Assembly: GCA_032117135.1 (NCBI GenBank)
Contig: JAULZV010000003.1
Span: forward strand, 1 to 9,553
DNA from: JAULZV01 sp032117135
GTDB lineage: Bacteria > Patescibacteriota > Minisyncoccia > Phycocordibacterales > JAACPR01
Reading direction: 5' to 3'
Length of the DNA stretch: 9,553 nt
The notes below the pieces were generated by a model. The model searched no databases, had not been told where the DNA came from, and saw only the letters and a list, made by a program, of their open reading frames with translations. Shown in pieces: positions 1 to 7,124 of the stretch (positions are counted from its first letter, which is position 1; each line of letters opens with the position of its first letter). Position numbers and translations under genes: made by a program.

Positions 1-105
1 GAACATGAAATGCTTAATCCGAAGTATTTGCACCAAGAATTGATGAAGGAGAAATATGCTATACTGAGATTAAACCGACAGCTAACAGAAGAGTTAGTTC
101 ACTGA
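1..105 (+). CDS. C-terminal end of an unidentified protein (partial, tentative)
   Basis: Frame 1 is open from the window edge to a TGA at 103-105, giving 34 residues that begin EHEMLNPKYL and end LTEELVH. The composition is hydrophilic and rich in Glu, Lys and Leu, like a C-terminal helix. I do not recognise the family. It is the only candidate gene on the plus strand and would converge on the 16S rRNA unit, with the hairpin at 141-176 between the two. Thirty-four codons can be open by chance, so this is only a likely gene tail. If it is real, TGA acts as a stop here, which argues against the UGA-to-Gly recoding known in Gracilibacteria and Absconditabacteria. Confidence 0.4.
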   Translation, partial: EHEMLNPKYLHQELMKEKYAILRLNRQLTEELVH

Positions 106-140
106 CATTTAATTATGAGCTATTAAGAGTTATCCACACA

Positions 141-176
141 AAACAAAAGGCTCACCCCCTTTTAGGAGTGAGCCTT
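141..176 (-). terminator. Intrinsic terminator of the 16S rRNA unit
   Basis: Read on the minus strand, AAGGCUCAC and GUGAGCCUU form a strong stem, lengthened by UCC/GGG pairing around an A-rich loop. It is followed at once by UUGUUUU. The U-tract lies on the minus-strand side, so it ends transcription arriving from the 16S gene. It lies about 180 nt past the 16S 3' end and beyond the processing-stem arm, so the 16S transcript ends here without a 23S gene. Confidence 0.85.
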
Positions 177-198
177 GTGCCGTTTGTATAATCAAAAT

Positions 199-228
199 AT
201 GTTAATGTCCTTTTTCTTGTCCCGTTTA
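199..228 (-). repeat. Pre-16S processing stem, 3' (trailer) arm
   Basis: This 30-nt arm is complementary to the 16S leader at 2035-2064. Of 30 positions, 28 are Watson-Crick, one is G-U and one is a U-C mismatch. Pairing across the whole 16S gene makes the long duplex that RNase III cuts in bacterial pre-rRNA. Having both arms around the 16S alone shows that it matures as an independent transcript. Confidence 0.85.
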
Positions 229-281
229 AGTATAGTCTTTCCTACTGTATAGGTATACTTTTGAAACAGAATACCATTGTT

Positions 282-350
282 TTTCTGTGCTCAATTGAGG
301 CACAGAAATCGACTCGGAATTTGTACACCTGGCAAAGCCAGGAATACAAA
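282..350 (-). other. Two trailer hairpins between the 16S 3' end and the processing stem
   Basis: The 320-350 hairpin has TTTGTA/TACAAA and CCTGGC/GCCAGG stems separated by a 2x2 internal loop and closed by a 3-nt loop. The 282-308 hairpin has a 9-bp stem, TTTCTGTGC/GCACAGAAA, with a self-complementary 9-nt loop. Neither has a U-tract, so they look like structured rRNA spacer. No tRNA is visible between 106 and 358. Confidence 0.6.
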
Positions 351-358
351 CGATTTTC

Positions 359-2005
359 ATTTGAAATAATCCACGAACAGCTTCCGCTACCCGTGCCTTG
401 TTACGACTTAGTCCCTGTTACTGAATTCACCTTAATCCCATATAAAATGAGACATCGGGTGCTCCCAGCTCCCTTGACTTGACGGGCGGTGAGTACAAGA
501 CTTGAGAACGTATTCACCGCAGTATAGCTGACCTGCGATTACTAGCGATTCCAACTTCATGAGGTCGAGTTGCAGACCTCAATCCGAACTGAGCCTATTT
601 TTATAAAGATTTGCTCCACCTTGCGGTCTTGCGTCTCGTTGTTATAGGCATTGTATCACGTGTGCAGCCCAAGGCATCAAGGGACATGCTGACCTGGCGT
701 CATCCTCGCCTTCCTCCCCCGCCTCACATTTCAAACTATCTTGATCGGTTGCGTTCATTTCTGAAAGCAACTTTTCAAAATTTTTCTCCAAAAATCGGTG
801 AGTGAATTGTTGAAGTGAATAAGATGTAGAAGTACTACTTCGAATTCACAAGACAATTCAATCGCGATTTTTGTGGAAAATTTAAAAGTTGAGGCGGGGG
901 CAGTCTCGTGTGACACTTGTAACACACGACGAGGGTTGCGTTCGTTACCCCACTTAAGGGAACAATTCAAACCACGAACTGACGACGGCCATGCATCACC
1001 TGTCTATGCGTCCGAAGAGGGACTATGTTTCCATAGCCTTTCGCATAGATATCTAGCCTTGGTAAGGTTCTTCGTTTATCGACGAATTAAGCCACATGAT
1101 CCACCGCTTGTGCAAGTCCCCGTCTATTCCTTTGAGTTTTAATCTTGCGATCGTACTACCCAGGCGCTTGACTTAACGCGTTAGCTTCGCCTCTTGGAGG
1201 GTCGATACTCCAAAAAGCAAGTCAAGATCGTTTAGGGCATGGACTACTGGGGTATCTAATCCCATTCGCTACCCATGCTTTCGTCCCTGAGCGTCAGGAA
1301 TGTGCCAGTATGTTGCCTTCGCATTTGGTGTTCCCCATGATATCAACGGATTTCACCCCTACACCATGAGTTCCACATACCTCTCACATCCTCAAGTCCT
1401 ACCGTTTCCAATGCGTTTTCCCAGTTAAGCCGGGAGATTTCACACTAGACTAATAAGACCGCCTGCGGACCCTTTACGCCCAATAATTCCGGATAACGCT
1501 TGGGGCACTCGTATTACCGCTGCTGCTGGCACGAGTTTAGCAACCCCTTATTCCTAGAGTAACGTCAATAAACTTCCTCCTCTAGAAAAGATCTTTACAT
1601 GCCGAAACACTTCATCAATCACGCGACATCGCTCCATCAGGCTTGCGCCCATTGTGGAAGATTCTCGACTGCGGCCACCCGTAGGTGTATGGACCGTATC
1701 TCAGTTCCATCGGTGGGGGTCAGCCTCTCAGCTCCCCTAAGCGTCATAGTCTTGGTGAGCCATTACCTCACCAACTAACTGATACTGTGCGGGCCTCTCC
1801 TAAAGCGCATACGCTTTACCTTACTGCGATTAAGCAGCAGGACTATCAAGTATTAGTTCGCCTTTCGACGAATTATTCCTGACTTTAGGGCAAGTTCCCA
1901 CATGTTACTACCTCGTCTGCCACTCGGCTCTAGGCCTCGTTCGACTTGCATGCCTTATCCATGTCGCCAGCGTTCATCCTGAGCTAGGATCAAACTCTTA
2001 AAGTA
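359..2005 (-). rRNA. rrs: 16S ribosomal RNA, complete, with an insertion in helix 40
   Basis: The RNA reads from the minus strand. It begins near AGAGUUUGAUCCUAGCUCAG and contains GUGCCAGCAGCAGCGGUAAUAC (530 loop, 1506-1529 region), the 790-loop region near 1240-1262, AAACUCAAAGGAAUAGACGG near 1120-1140, CACCGCCCGUC near 478-490 and GUCGUAACAAGG near 397-408. The ends are placed by alignment to E. coli and could be off by several bases. The span is about 1647 nt. Removing the h40 insertion leaves roughly 1460-1485 nt, slightly short, as in CPR. Helix 44 is shortened. Two substitutions covary with their partners: U505-A526 replaces G505-C526, and A1409-U1491 replaces C1409-G1491. The base flip CCCUUAAGUGGG for GGGUUAAGUCCC keeps helix 35 paired. 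These changes argue for a functional gene. The 3' tail lacks CCUCC. The gene has its own promoter, processing stem and terminator and is not adjacent to 23S. Confidence 0.97.
716..900 (-). other. Helix 40 insertion in 16S: long nested hairpin (expansion segment or intervening sequence)
   Basis: Where E. coli h40 is a 5-bp hairpin, this gene has an 11-bp stem (CCCCCGCCTCA at 716-726 with TGAGGCGGGGG at 890-900) enclosing 163 nt of AT-rich DNA. Inside are perfectly nested pairings: 789-797 with 865-873 (9 bp), 803-810 with 853-860 (8 bp), 815-820 with 844-849 (6 bp) and 826-829 with 835-838 (4 bp). A side hairpin at 748-771 is closed by a GAAA tetraloop on the RNA strand. No long ORF, homing endonuclease motif or group I P7 signature is visible, so a self-splicing intron is not supported. 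It is either kept as an expanded helix or cut out by an RNase III-like activity, leaving a fragmented 16S. Confidence 0.85.
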
Positions 2006-2034
2006 AATCTTTGATTTGCATCATTGATTCTAAA

Positions 2035-2064
2035 TAAACGGAACAAGAAAAAGGAAATTAACAT
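2035..2064 (-). repeat. Pre-16S processing stem, 5' (leader) arm
   Basis: This is the partner of 199-228. It lies about 30 nt upstream of the mature 16S 5' end, between the promoter and the gene, as expected for the 5' side of an RNase III processing duplex. Confidence 0.85.
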
Positions 2065-2109
2065 TGTAATTATTTTTCTTACACAAACTATTTTGATTTG
2101 AAGGACATT

Positions 2110-2127
2110 CTCTCCCACTTAGGAGAG
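2110..2127 (-). other. Leader hairpin just downstream of the 16S promoter
   Basis: CTCTCC and GGAGAG form a 6-bp stem with a 6-nt loop starting about 9 nt after the -10 box, so it would be almost at the 5' end of the pre-16S transcript. It has no U-tract. It could protect the 5' end or be an early fold of the leader. A specific role cannot be read from the sequence. Confidence 0.45.
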
Positions 2128-2135
2128 TGATTGCT

Positions 2136-2163
2136 ATTATAGTTTTTTCAATGAATAAGTCAA
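2136..2163 (-). promoter_or_regulatory. 16S rRNA promoter
   Basis: On the minus strand TTGACT (2158-2163) is followed after 16 nt by TATAAT (2136-2141). This near-consensus vegetative promoter lies about 130 nt upstream of the mature 16S 5' end, so 16S has its own strong start and does not depend on read-through from secDF or 23S-5S. Confidence 0.9.
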
Positions 2164-2190
2164 GCGCTTTTTACCCTGTATGTTGAGCAT

Positions 2191-2269
2191 GGGGTCAGAC
2201 ACCCAAAAAAGCAAAAAAGTGTGGTATAAATTTGACCACACTTTTTTGCTTTTTTGGGTGTCTGACCCC
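2191..2269. repeat. Perfect 35-bp palindrome with nested bidirectional terminator; possible REP/MITE-like element
   Basis: Arms 2191-2225 and 2235-2269 are exact reverse complements around a 9-nt spacer. Each arm runs inward as GGGGTCAGACACCC, A6, GC, A6, GTGTGGT. The core GTGTGGT/ACCACAC is followed on both strands by TTTTTT, which can work as an intrinsic terminator in either direction. It starts 9 nt after the secF stop codon and ends 27 nt before the 16S -35 box. It therefore likely terminates secDF and insulates the rRNA promoter. The GGGGTCAGAC ends resemble short palindromes associated with Y1/REP transposases, but I see no transposase and no clear target duplication. Confidence 0.85.
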
Positions 2270-2278
2270 TTATTCCCT

Positions 2279-3181
2279 CTATTCTTCTTTATTTTTCGGC
2301 CTATTAAAATAGGTCAAAAGAGGTGCTGCAACAAAGAGCGATGAATAGGCCCCTGAAGATACTCCGATAATAAGCGCAAGGGAGAAATTATGGATACTCG
2401 AGGGCGTCATGACAAAAATCACAATAAGAGCCAACAACGTCGTCAAAGTAGTGTTAATTGAGCGGACAAAGGCTTGATTAAGACTAGTTCCCACAATCTC
2501 GTCAAATTGCTCATGACGATCCTCTGGTGGCACAGTAACAAGGTTCTCTCTCACTCGATCAAACACTACAATAGTATCGTTAATAGAATATCCAAGAATC
2601 ACAAGAAGCGCAGTCAGAAACAGAGAATCTACCTCAAGACCCATACTATGTCCCAAATAGGCAAAAGTTCCAAGTGTAACCAATACATCAAACACTAAAG
2701 ACATCATTGTTATCAGTCCATATTTCCATGAAGAAACTGGTTCTGAAACATGCCTAAACGCATATGCAATAAAGAGTGCAATAGTCACAACAACCAAAAG
2801 AAGTGCCATCAATGCCTTAGTTTTGAGCTCGTTTCCTAATGTTGGACCAATAGTATTGAATCGTTCTACTTGAATTGTTTCAGGGGCACCGCTTGAGATC
2901 AACATAATCACATTTTCTTTTTCTTCTTCGGTCAATGTGCGAGTTCTCATGATAAAGGTACCATCACTCATACGCAGTGAGTACGAGTCGGTGAATACTG
3001 CCGAAAGTCTCTCATGGATCACCCGATCTTCCAGTACTGGATCGGTTCTGAATTCAAGTACAGATCCACCGGTATATTCAATCCCAAAATTGAGTTTGAA
3101 AAGCGCAAGAGAAGTAATGGATGCGAGCGTGATAAGGAGTGCAATGCTGAGAAATATTTTTTTGTAAGTGAGAATAAACAT
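2279..3181 (-). CDS. secF: SecF, Sec translocon accessory membrane protein
   Basis: SecF works with SecD and SecYEG in the cytoplasmic membrane, using the ion gradient to help complete export of secreted proteins. The 300 residues fit the family (about 300). The sequence shows TM1 at about residues 8-28, the family motif GIEYTGG at 33-39, an extracytoplasmic domain at about 40-115, then five membrane segments from about 122 on. Asp165 in DVLVTLG and the GYSINDTIVVFDRVREN motif at 197-213 are the expected charged transport positions. The ATG is 3 nt after the secD stop codon, so translation is probably coupled to secD. The upstream bases carry no AGGAGG-like site; instead they contain GAAATAATC, complementary to the 16S tail of this organism. 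A palindrome follows the stop codon. Identification is firm. Confidence 0.97.
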   Translation of the reverse strand: MFILTYKKIFLSIALLITLASITSLALFKLNFGIEYTGGSVLEFRTDPVLEDRVIHERLSAVFTDSYSLRMSDGTFIMRTRTLTEEEKENVIMLISSGAPETIQVERFNTIGPTLGNELKTKALMALLLVVVTIALFIAYAFRHVSEPVSSWKYGLITMMSLVFDVLVTLGTFAYLGHSMGLEVDSLFLTALLVILGYSINDTIVVFDRVRENLVTVPPEDRHEQFDEIVGTSLNQAFVRSINTTLTTLLALIVIFVMTPSSIHNFSLALIIGVSSGAYSSLFVAAPLLTYFNRPKNKEE

Positions 3182-3184
3182 AGA

Positions 3185-4552
3185 TTATTTCTTAATATTA
3201 GTAAGTCCTTTTGAGTACAAAAATCGGCCCATAGGTCCAAGTTTTTCCTGAGAAATACCGAGCAAGAGTGTTTTTGAAACAAAGATTGCACTCATCATTG
3301 AAAGGATCACACCCAGACCAAACACAAGAGCAAAGCCTTTGACCAAAGACACATCCGAGAACCAGTACAAGATAACAGCAGCCAAAATACTCGTTATATT
3401 ACCATCCCTAATAGAAGTCCACGCTCGATCAAAACCGTCTTGAATAGCTTGTGCGAGGGCTTTTTGTTTATCAAGCTCTTCTTTGACACGTTCAAAAATC
3501 AAGACATTAGCATCTACCGCCATTCCAAGTGACAAGATAAAGCCAGCAATCCCAGCAGCAGTAAGTACAACAGGAATCAATTTAAAAAGACTAAGCATTG
3601 CAACCAAATAAATCACAAGCGACACACCTGCCACCACTCCAGGCAATCGATAAAACATGATCATAAATACAATAATGACCGAAAGCGAAATGAGCATTGC
3701 TTGCGCCCCGAGTACGAGCGTTTGTTGCCCAAGAGTTGCTCCAATAGTTTGAGTACTGATAAGTTCGATTGGAACAGGGAGCGCTCCGAAGTTAAGATTA
3801 TTAACCAAATCCCGCGCTTCAATTGCACTAAAATCTCCGTTAATTTGAGCTGATCCACCTGAGATTTTTTGTTGAATTATAGGACTTGAGATCAGTTGTC
3901 CATCCAAAAATATCGCTAATTCTTTGCCAATATTATCCCCCGTCACCTGTTCAAAGATTTTGTCTCCTTGAGAATCGAATTCAAGACTTACAATAGACTG
4001 ACGTGATACCTGATCAAACACAAGACTTGCACGCTCAAGATTACCTCCTGTGAGAACTGGTGGCTGATATGCTTCAAGCAAAATTGCCGACAAATCTTCA
4101 GGAGTCGAAGATGCGGTAATGAGCTGATTTTGGATTGAAGAAAAATCAAAGTCTGGCTTAAGCAGTCTAAACTCAAGAAGAGGAGTCTGTCCTATTGAAT
4201 CGATGGCTTCTTGAGTATCGGTCACTCCTGCAAGTTCAACAATAAGTCGATATTTGTCCTCTTCACTTGCAAAACTACTTCCTGTCTCAACTTGTACAAG
4301 AGGCTCTGAAACACCAAAGAGATTGACTCGCTTCTCGATAGTTTGCCTCAAGACATCCATCGAGGTATCAATTTGAGACGGATCAAGACCAGTCACATTG
4401 GCTCGATAGACAAGATGTGTACCACCATTAAGATCAAGTCCATATTTGAACTTAAAACGCGACTCAGGATCAGTTTCGGTCGAATATACAAAATACCCGA
4501 GTAAAACTCCTATAAGTAGCACTGCCGCAGCCCATATTCTGTATGTTTTCAT
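3185..4552 (-). CDS. secD: SecD, Sec translocon accessory membrane protein
   Basis: SecD is the larger partner of SecF in the SecDF complex, which binds emerging substrates outside the membrane and drives late translocation with the proton gradient. Visible features are an N-terminal TM segment (about residues 6-24), the GLDLNGGTHLV motif at 38-48, a P1-type extracytoplasmic domain to about 265 ending in ALPVPI (257-262), and five TM segments from about 275. The AVDANVLIFERVKEEL motif at 345-360 contains Asp347, equivalent to the essential proton-path Asp of E. coli SecD. At 455 residues it is shorter than E. coli SecD (615) but usual for compact genomes. The start ATG is the first after the -10 box at 4561-4566 and precedes the hydrophobic segment correctly. 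It is separated from the upstream transferase gene by 60 nt, so secDF has its own promoter. Confidence 0.97.
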   Translation of the reverse strand: MKTYRIWAAAVLLIGVLLGYFVYSTETDPESRFKFKYGLDLNGGTHLVYRANVTGLDPSQIDTSMDVLRQTIEKRVNLFGVSEPLVQVETGSSFASEEDKYRLIVELAGVTDTQEAIDSIGQTPLLEFRLLKPDFDFSSIQNQLITASSTPEDLSAILLEAYQPPVLTGGNLERASLVFDQVSRQSIVSLEFDSQGDKIFEQVTGDNIGKELAIFLDGQLISSPIIQQKISGGSAQINGDFSAIEARDLVNNLNFGALPVPIELISTQTIGATLGQQTLVLGAQAMLISLSVIIVFMIMFYRLPGVVAGVSLVIYLVAMLSLFKLIPVVLTAAGIAGFILSLGMAVDANVLIFERVKEELDKQKALAQAIQDGFDRAWTSIRDGNITSILAAVILYWFSDVSLVKGFALVFGLGVILSMMSAIFVSKTLLLGISQEKLGPMGRFLYSKGLTNIKK

Positions 4553-4560
4553 AGAGTCGA

Positions 4561-4566
4561 ATTATA
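4561..4566 (-). promoter_or_regulatory. secDF promoter -10 box, giving a near-leaderless mRNA
   Basis: On the minus strand a perfect TATAAT ends 8 nt before the secD ATG. With usual spacing, transcription starts about 0-3 nt before the start codon, leaving no room for a ribosome binding site. No good -35 box is seen 15-18 nt upstream, so this rests on the -10 match alone. Confidence 0.55.
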
Positions 4567-4612
4567 TACGATTTTTGAGAAAATGCGACCAGGGGCACAC
4601 CAAATATAGTAT

Positions 4613-5938
4613 TTATCTACCTTTACTCAAAAAAATTGTTTTTAAAGTTTTGAGTGCAATCATAATATCAAGAAGTATTGACCTATTTTTTATATAATAC
4701 AGATCGTAGGATAATTTCTCTTTAGTGGCATCAACATCAACAGTATGATGAGGATGAAATTCATGATATATCTGTGCCCACCCCGACAATCCTGGAGTAA
4801 TGAGATGTCGCACACCATAGAATGGAATGGATTGTATATACTGTTTGACGATTTCTGGTTGTTCTGGTCGAGGACCAATTAAACTCAGCTCCCCTTTTAA
4901 TACATTGATGAGTTGAGGTAATTCATCGATTCGAGTCTTACGCATAAATTTTCCGACTCTAGTTTCACGCTTTTTGCCAATCTCTGGAATAATTTCGACG
5001 GTCATACTTCTAAATTTAAGTATTGTTATTTTTTTATTATCCTTTCCTACCCGAACATCTCGATATAGTACCGGTCCTTTATCGTCTATTTTAATAGCAA
5101 TAAAGACAAGAACGTATATGGGCAGAGTTAAAATAAGAAGTCCTATTGAAATACAGATATCCATTATGCGCTTAAAAAGATCGTACAGTTCGTGTGGTTT
5201 TGATTTCACATGTTCCAAAAACCACCCATATTTAACTAGCTGAAGAGATATCTTGCCATAGAATGATTCGTATATATCCCCCACCTCAACAAATTGAACA
5301 CCGAAAAATACAAGATCATACAAGGCTGGTAAAAAGGGTGCTATCCGCTCATCTCGACTATCCAAAATGAGGTATTTTATTTTTTCACGCTTAACATACT
5401 CAATAAATGAGGCAGTATCATCTGTCTTAGAATCGAGATTAAGAAATTGTGCAATCTTAAAAGTGGATACTCTTTTTGTTACGTCAGAAAGTAATTTTGC
5501 ATCTTCAGTCCCAGCAATCATGCATGCAAGAATTTGTTTTTTTGAATAAATGGCAAAACTGTAATATCTCCAAAGTGCAAGAAGTGGGATTGAAACGAAT
5601 ATATATAAAAACAAATTAAGTCGAGGTGTGATACTCATCAAAGGAATGAAGTAGAAAAAAAGTACAGCAATTATAGAGTTTATGATTTGGATTTTTGAAA
5701 TAAGAAATGCACTTAATGCATTTGAAAGATCGAATCTTTTTTCATACAAACCAGCAATAAAAAACACTGTCACCCAGACACAGAACAGCAGAGTAAATGG
5801 TGCCAGGTGCAAATCAATAATTTCTGAAGTAGGCATGGATTGATATCTCAAAAATAATACAAGCCACAGTGAAATATAGAGAATCACAAAGTCACCGATC
5901 ATGAGCAGAAACGATTCTTTTTTTGAAGTGAGATGCAT
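4613..5938 (-). CDS. Polyprenyl-phosphate phosphoglycosyl transferase (WbaP/large PglC type)
   Basis: This enzyme family moves a sugar-1-phosphate from a nucleotide sugar to undecaprenyl phosphate, the first membrane step of surface polysaccharide or glycan assembly. The 441 residues show four TM segments in the first 125 residues, a cytoplasmic Rossmann-like middle region (about 135-240), and a bacterial sugar transferase domain (about 254-438). That domain starts with a re-entrant hydrophobic segment (258-283) and contains KFRSM (308-312), the catalytic Asp-Glu pair D338-E339 in TRIDELPQ, GPRPEQPE (355-362) and PGLSGWAQI (382-390). The donor sugar cannot be predicted. The gene lies 49 nt after rodA and 60 nt before secD. 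No Shine-Dalgarno site precedes the ATG. A lone TTGACA at 5976-5981 upstream has no well-spaced -10 box, so co-transcription with rodA is as likely as a separate promoter. Confidence 0.93.
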   Translation of the reverse strand: MHLTSKKESFLLMIGDFVILYISLWLVLFLRYQSMPTSEIIDLHLAPFTLLFCVWVTVFFIAGLYEKRFDLSNALSAFLISKIQIINSIIAVLFFYFIPLMSITPRLNLFLYIFVSIPLLALWRYYSFAIYSKKQILACMIAGTEDAKLLSDVTKRVSTFKIAQFLNLDSKTDDTASFIEYVKREKIKYLILDSRDERIAPFLPALYDLVFFGVQFVEVGDIYESFYGKISLQLVKYGWFLEHVKSKPHELYDLFKRIMDICISIGLLILTLPIYVLVFIAIKIDDKGPVLYRDVRVGKDNKKITILKFRSMTVEIIPEIGKKRETRVGKFMRKTRIDELPQLINVLKGELSLIGPRPEQPEIVKQYIQSIPFYGVRHLITPGLSGWAQIYHEFHPHHTVDVDATKEKLSYDLYYIKNRSILLDIMIALKTLKTIFLSKGR

Positions 5939-5987
5939 ATTGGCTTTTGAATATAACTAACGTATCATACCTTCATGTCAAATCAAG

Positions 5988-7124
5988 CTACACCCCCAAA
6001 AACTCATTCTTCATCAAATCCTTATGAACCGAACTTGAGTATCTGCGCATAGACATCAAAATACCAAGCGCCATAAAGGTCACAAGCATGTGTGAACCAC
6101 CATAACTCATAAATGGAATAGTAATTCCAGTTACAGGCATAACACCAATGTTCATGCCAATATGCACAATAAGATGAGCGACGAACATAATAGTGACACC
6201 TGCGCCAAACAAAATCTCAAAATTAGTTGCTCCGTTCATTGCTGTCGCCAATATGCGCCACAATACCACCGCATACAAAAACAACAGAATCAGCACCCCA
6301 ACAAACCCCCACTCTTCGGCGTAGGCCGCAAATATAAAGTCGGTTTGATATTCGGGCAAGAATTTGAGTCGAGATTGCGTTCCATACCCTAGCCCTTTGC
6401 CCAAAATCTGTCCTGACCCAACGGTAATGGTCGATTGATAGGCATTATACCCTGCCCCTCGAATATCTTGCATTGGATGAATAAACGTCATAATACGCTG
6501 TTTTTGATACTCATAAAAGACAAAGTTCCATAAAAACCCAACAACCAAGGCAACAAGTGTAAACACAACCAGGAGATGTTTTTTGGAGATACCTGATACA
6601 AGCACCATTCCAAACCATATTGAAAATATAATCAGTGCCGATCCGAAGTCCGGCTGCAACGCAACAAGTACAAACATTACACCTGCATATGCTCCCGACA
6701 CAAGAATATGTTTAAAATTCCTAATTTCAATATGTCGTCTTGAAAAATATTTTGCCAAAAGAAGTATTAGAACAAGCTTTGCAAACTCAGATGGTTGCAC
6801 CGCAAAAAAACCAAAATTAAACCACCCTTGCGCTCCTTTGGTGGCAGTAGCTAACACAAAAAGTGATATAAGGGTCACTGTAATGGCAACATACGCAGCA
6901 AAGACCGTTCCTGTTTTTCGAAGAAATTTAAAATCAATCGTACTGAAAAAAAAGAATACGATTAACGAAATTCCCACCCACACCACTTGTCGATCAAAGA
7001 AAATATTTGATCCTGAAAAGGAATTCATCGTCACAAGTCCTGCCAATATAATTGGAATAATTGCTCCAAGCAACACCCAATCTACGGAAGGTATTTTGCT
7101 AAATATCTGTTTAATTAAAATCAT
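5988..7124 (-). CDS. rodA: RodA, SEDS-family peptidoglycan glycosyltransferase
   Basis: RodA polymerises lipid II into glycan strands for cell elongation, working with a class B penicillin-binding protein. At 378 residues with about ten TM segments it has family length and layout. Motifs in order are GAQGWFNFG (97-105) with QPSEFAKL (110-117), QPDFGSALI (157-165), GAGYNAYQSTITVGSG (223-238), LPEYQTDFIFA (256-266) with the catalytic Asp262, AEEWGF (269-274) and NIGVMPVTGI..PFMSYGG (325-343). The FLPEYQTDFIFAAYAEEWGF block matches RodA better than FtsW. The ATG overlaps the last 14 nt of the upstream Cys-motif gene, so the two are translated from one mRNA and expression is probably coupled. No partner PBP2 or mreBCD is in the window, so that part of the elongasome is encoded elsewhere. 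Confidence 0.95.
   Translation of the reverse strand: MILIKQIFSKIPSVDWVLLGAIIPIILAGLVTMNSFSGSNIFFDRQVVWVGISLIVFFFFSTIDFKFLRKTGTVFAAYVAITVTLISLFVLATATKGAQGWFNFGFFAVQPSEFAKLVLILLLAKYFSRRHIEIRNFKHILVSGAYAGVMFVLVALQPDFGSALIIFSIWFGMVLVSGISKKHLLVVFTLVALVVGFLWNFVFYEYQKQRIMTFIHPMQDIRGAGYNAYQSTITVGSGQILGKGLGYGTQSRLKFLPEYQTDFIFAAYAEEWGFVGVLILLFLYAVVLWRILATAMNGATNFEILFGAGVTIMFVAHLIVHIGMNIGVMPVTGITIPFMSYGGSHMLVTFMALGILMSMRRYSSSVHKDLMKNEFLGV

Noticed and set aside
130..138. Perfect DnaA box TTATCCACA
   Set aside because: Only one copy is seen, with no cluster, no AT-rich unwinding region and no dnaA or dnaN nearby. A single 9-mer can occur by chance, so I do not call an origin.
261..1882. Several plus-strand and minus-strand ORFs of 60-90 codons
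   Set aside because: They lie inside the 16S rRNA gene, its h40 insertion or its trailer, and are frame shadows of structured RNA.
2474..3214. Plus-strand ORFs and an alternative minus-strand frame inside secDF
   Set aside because: They are antisense or out of frame with clearly conserved SecD and SecF sequence and have no recognisable motifs.
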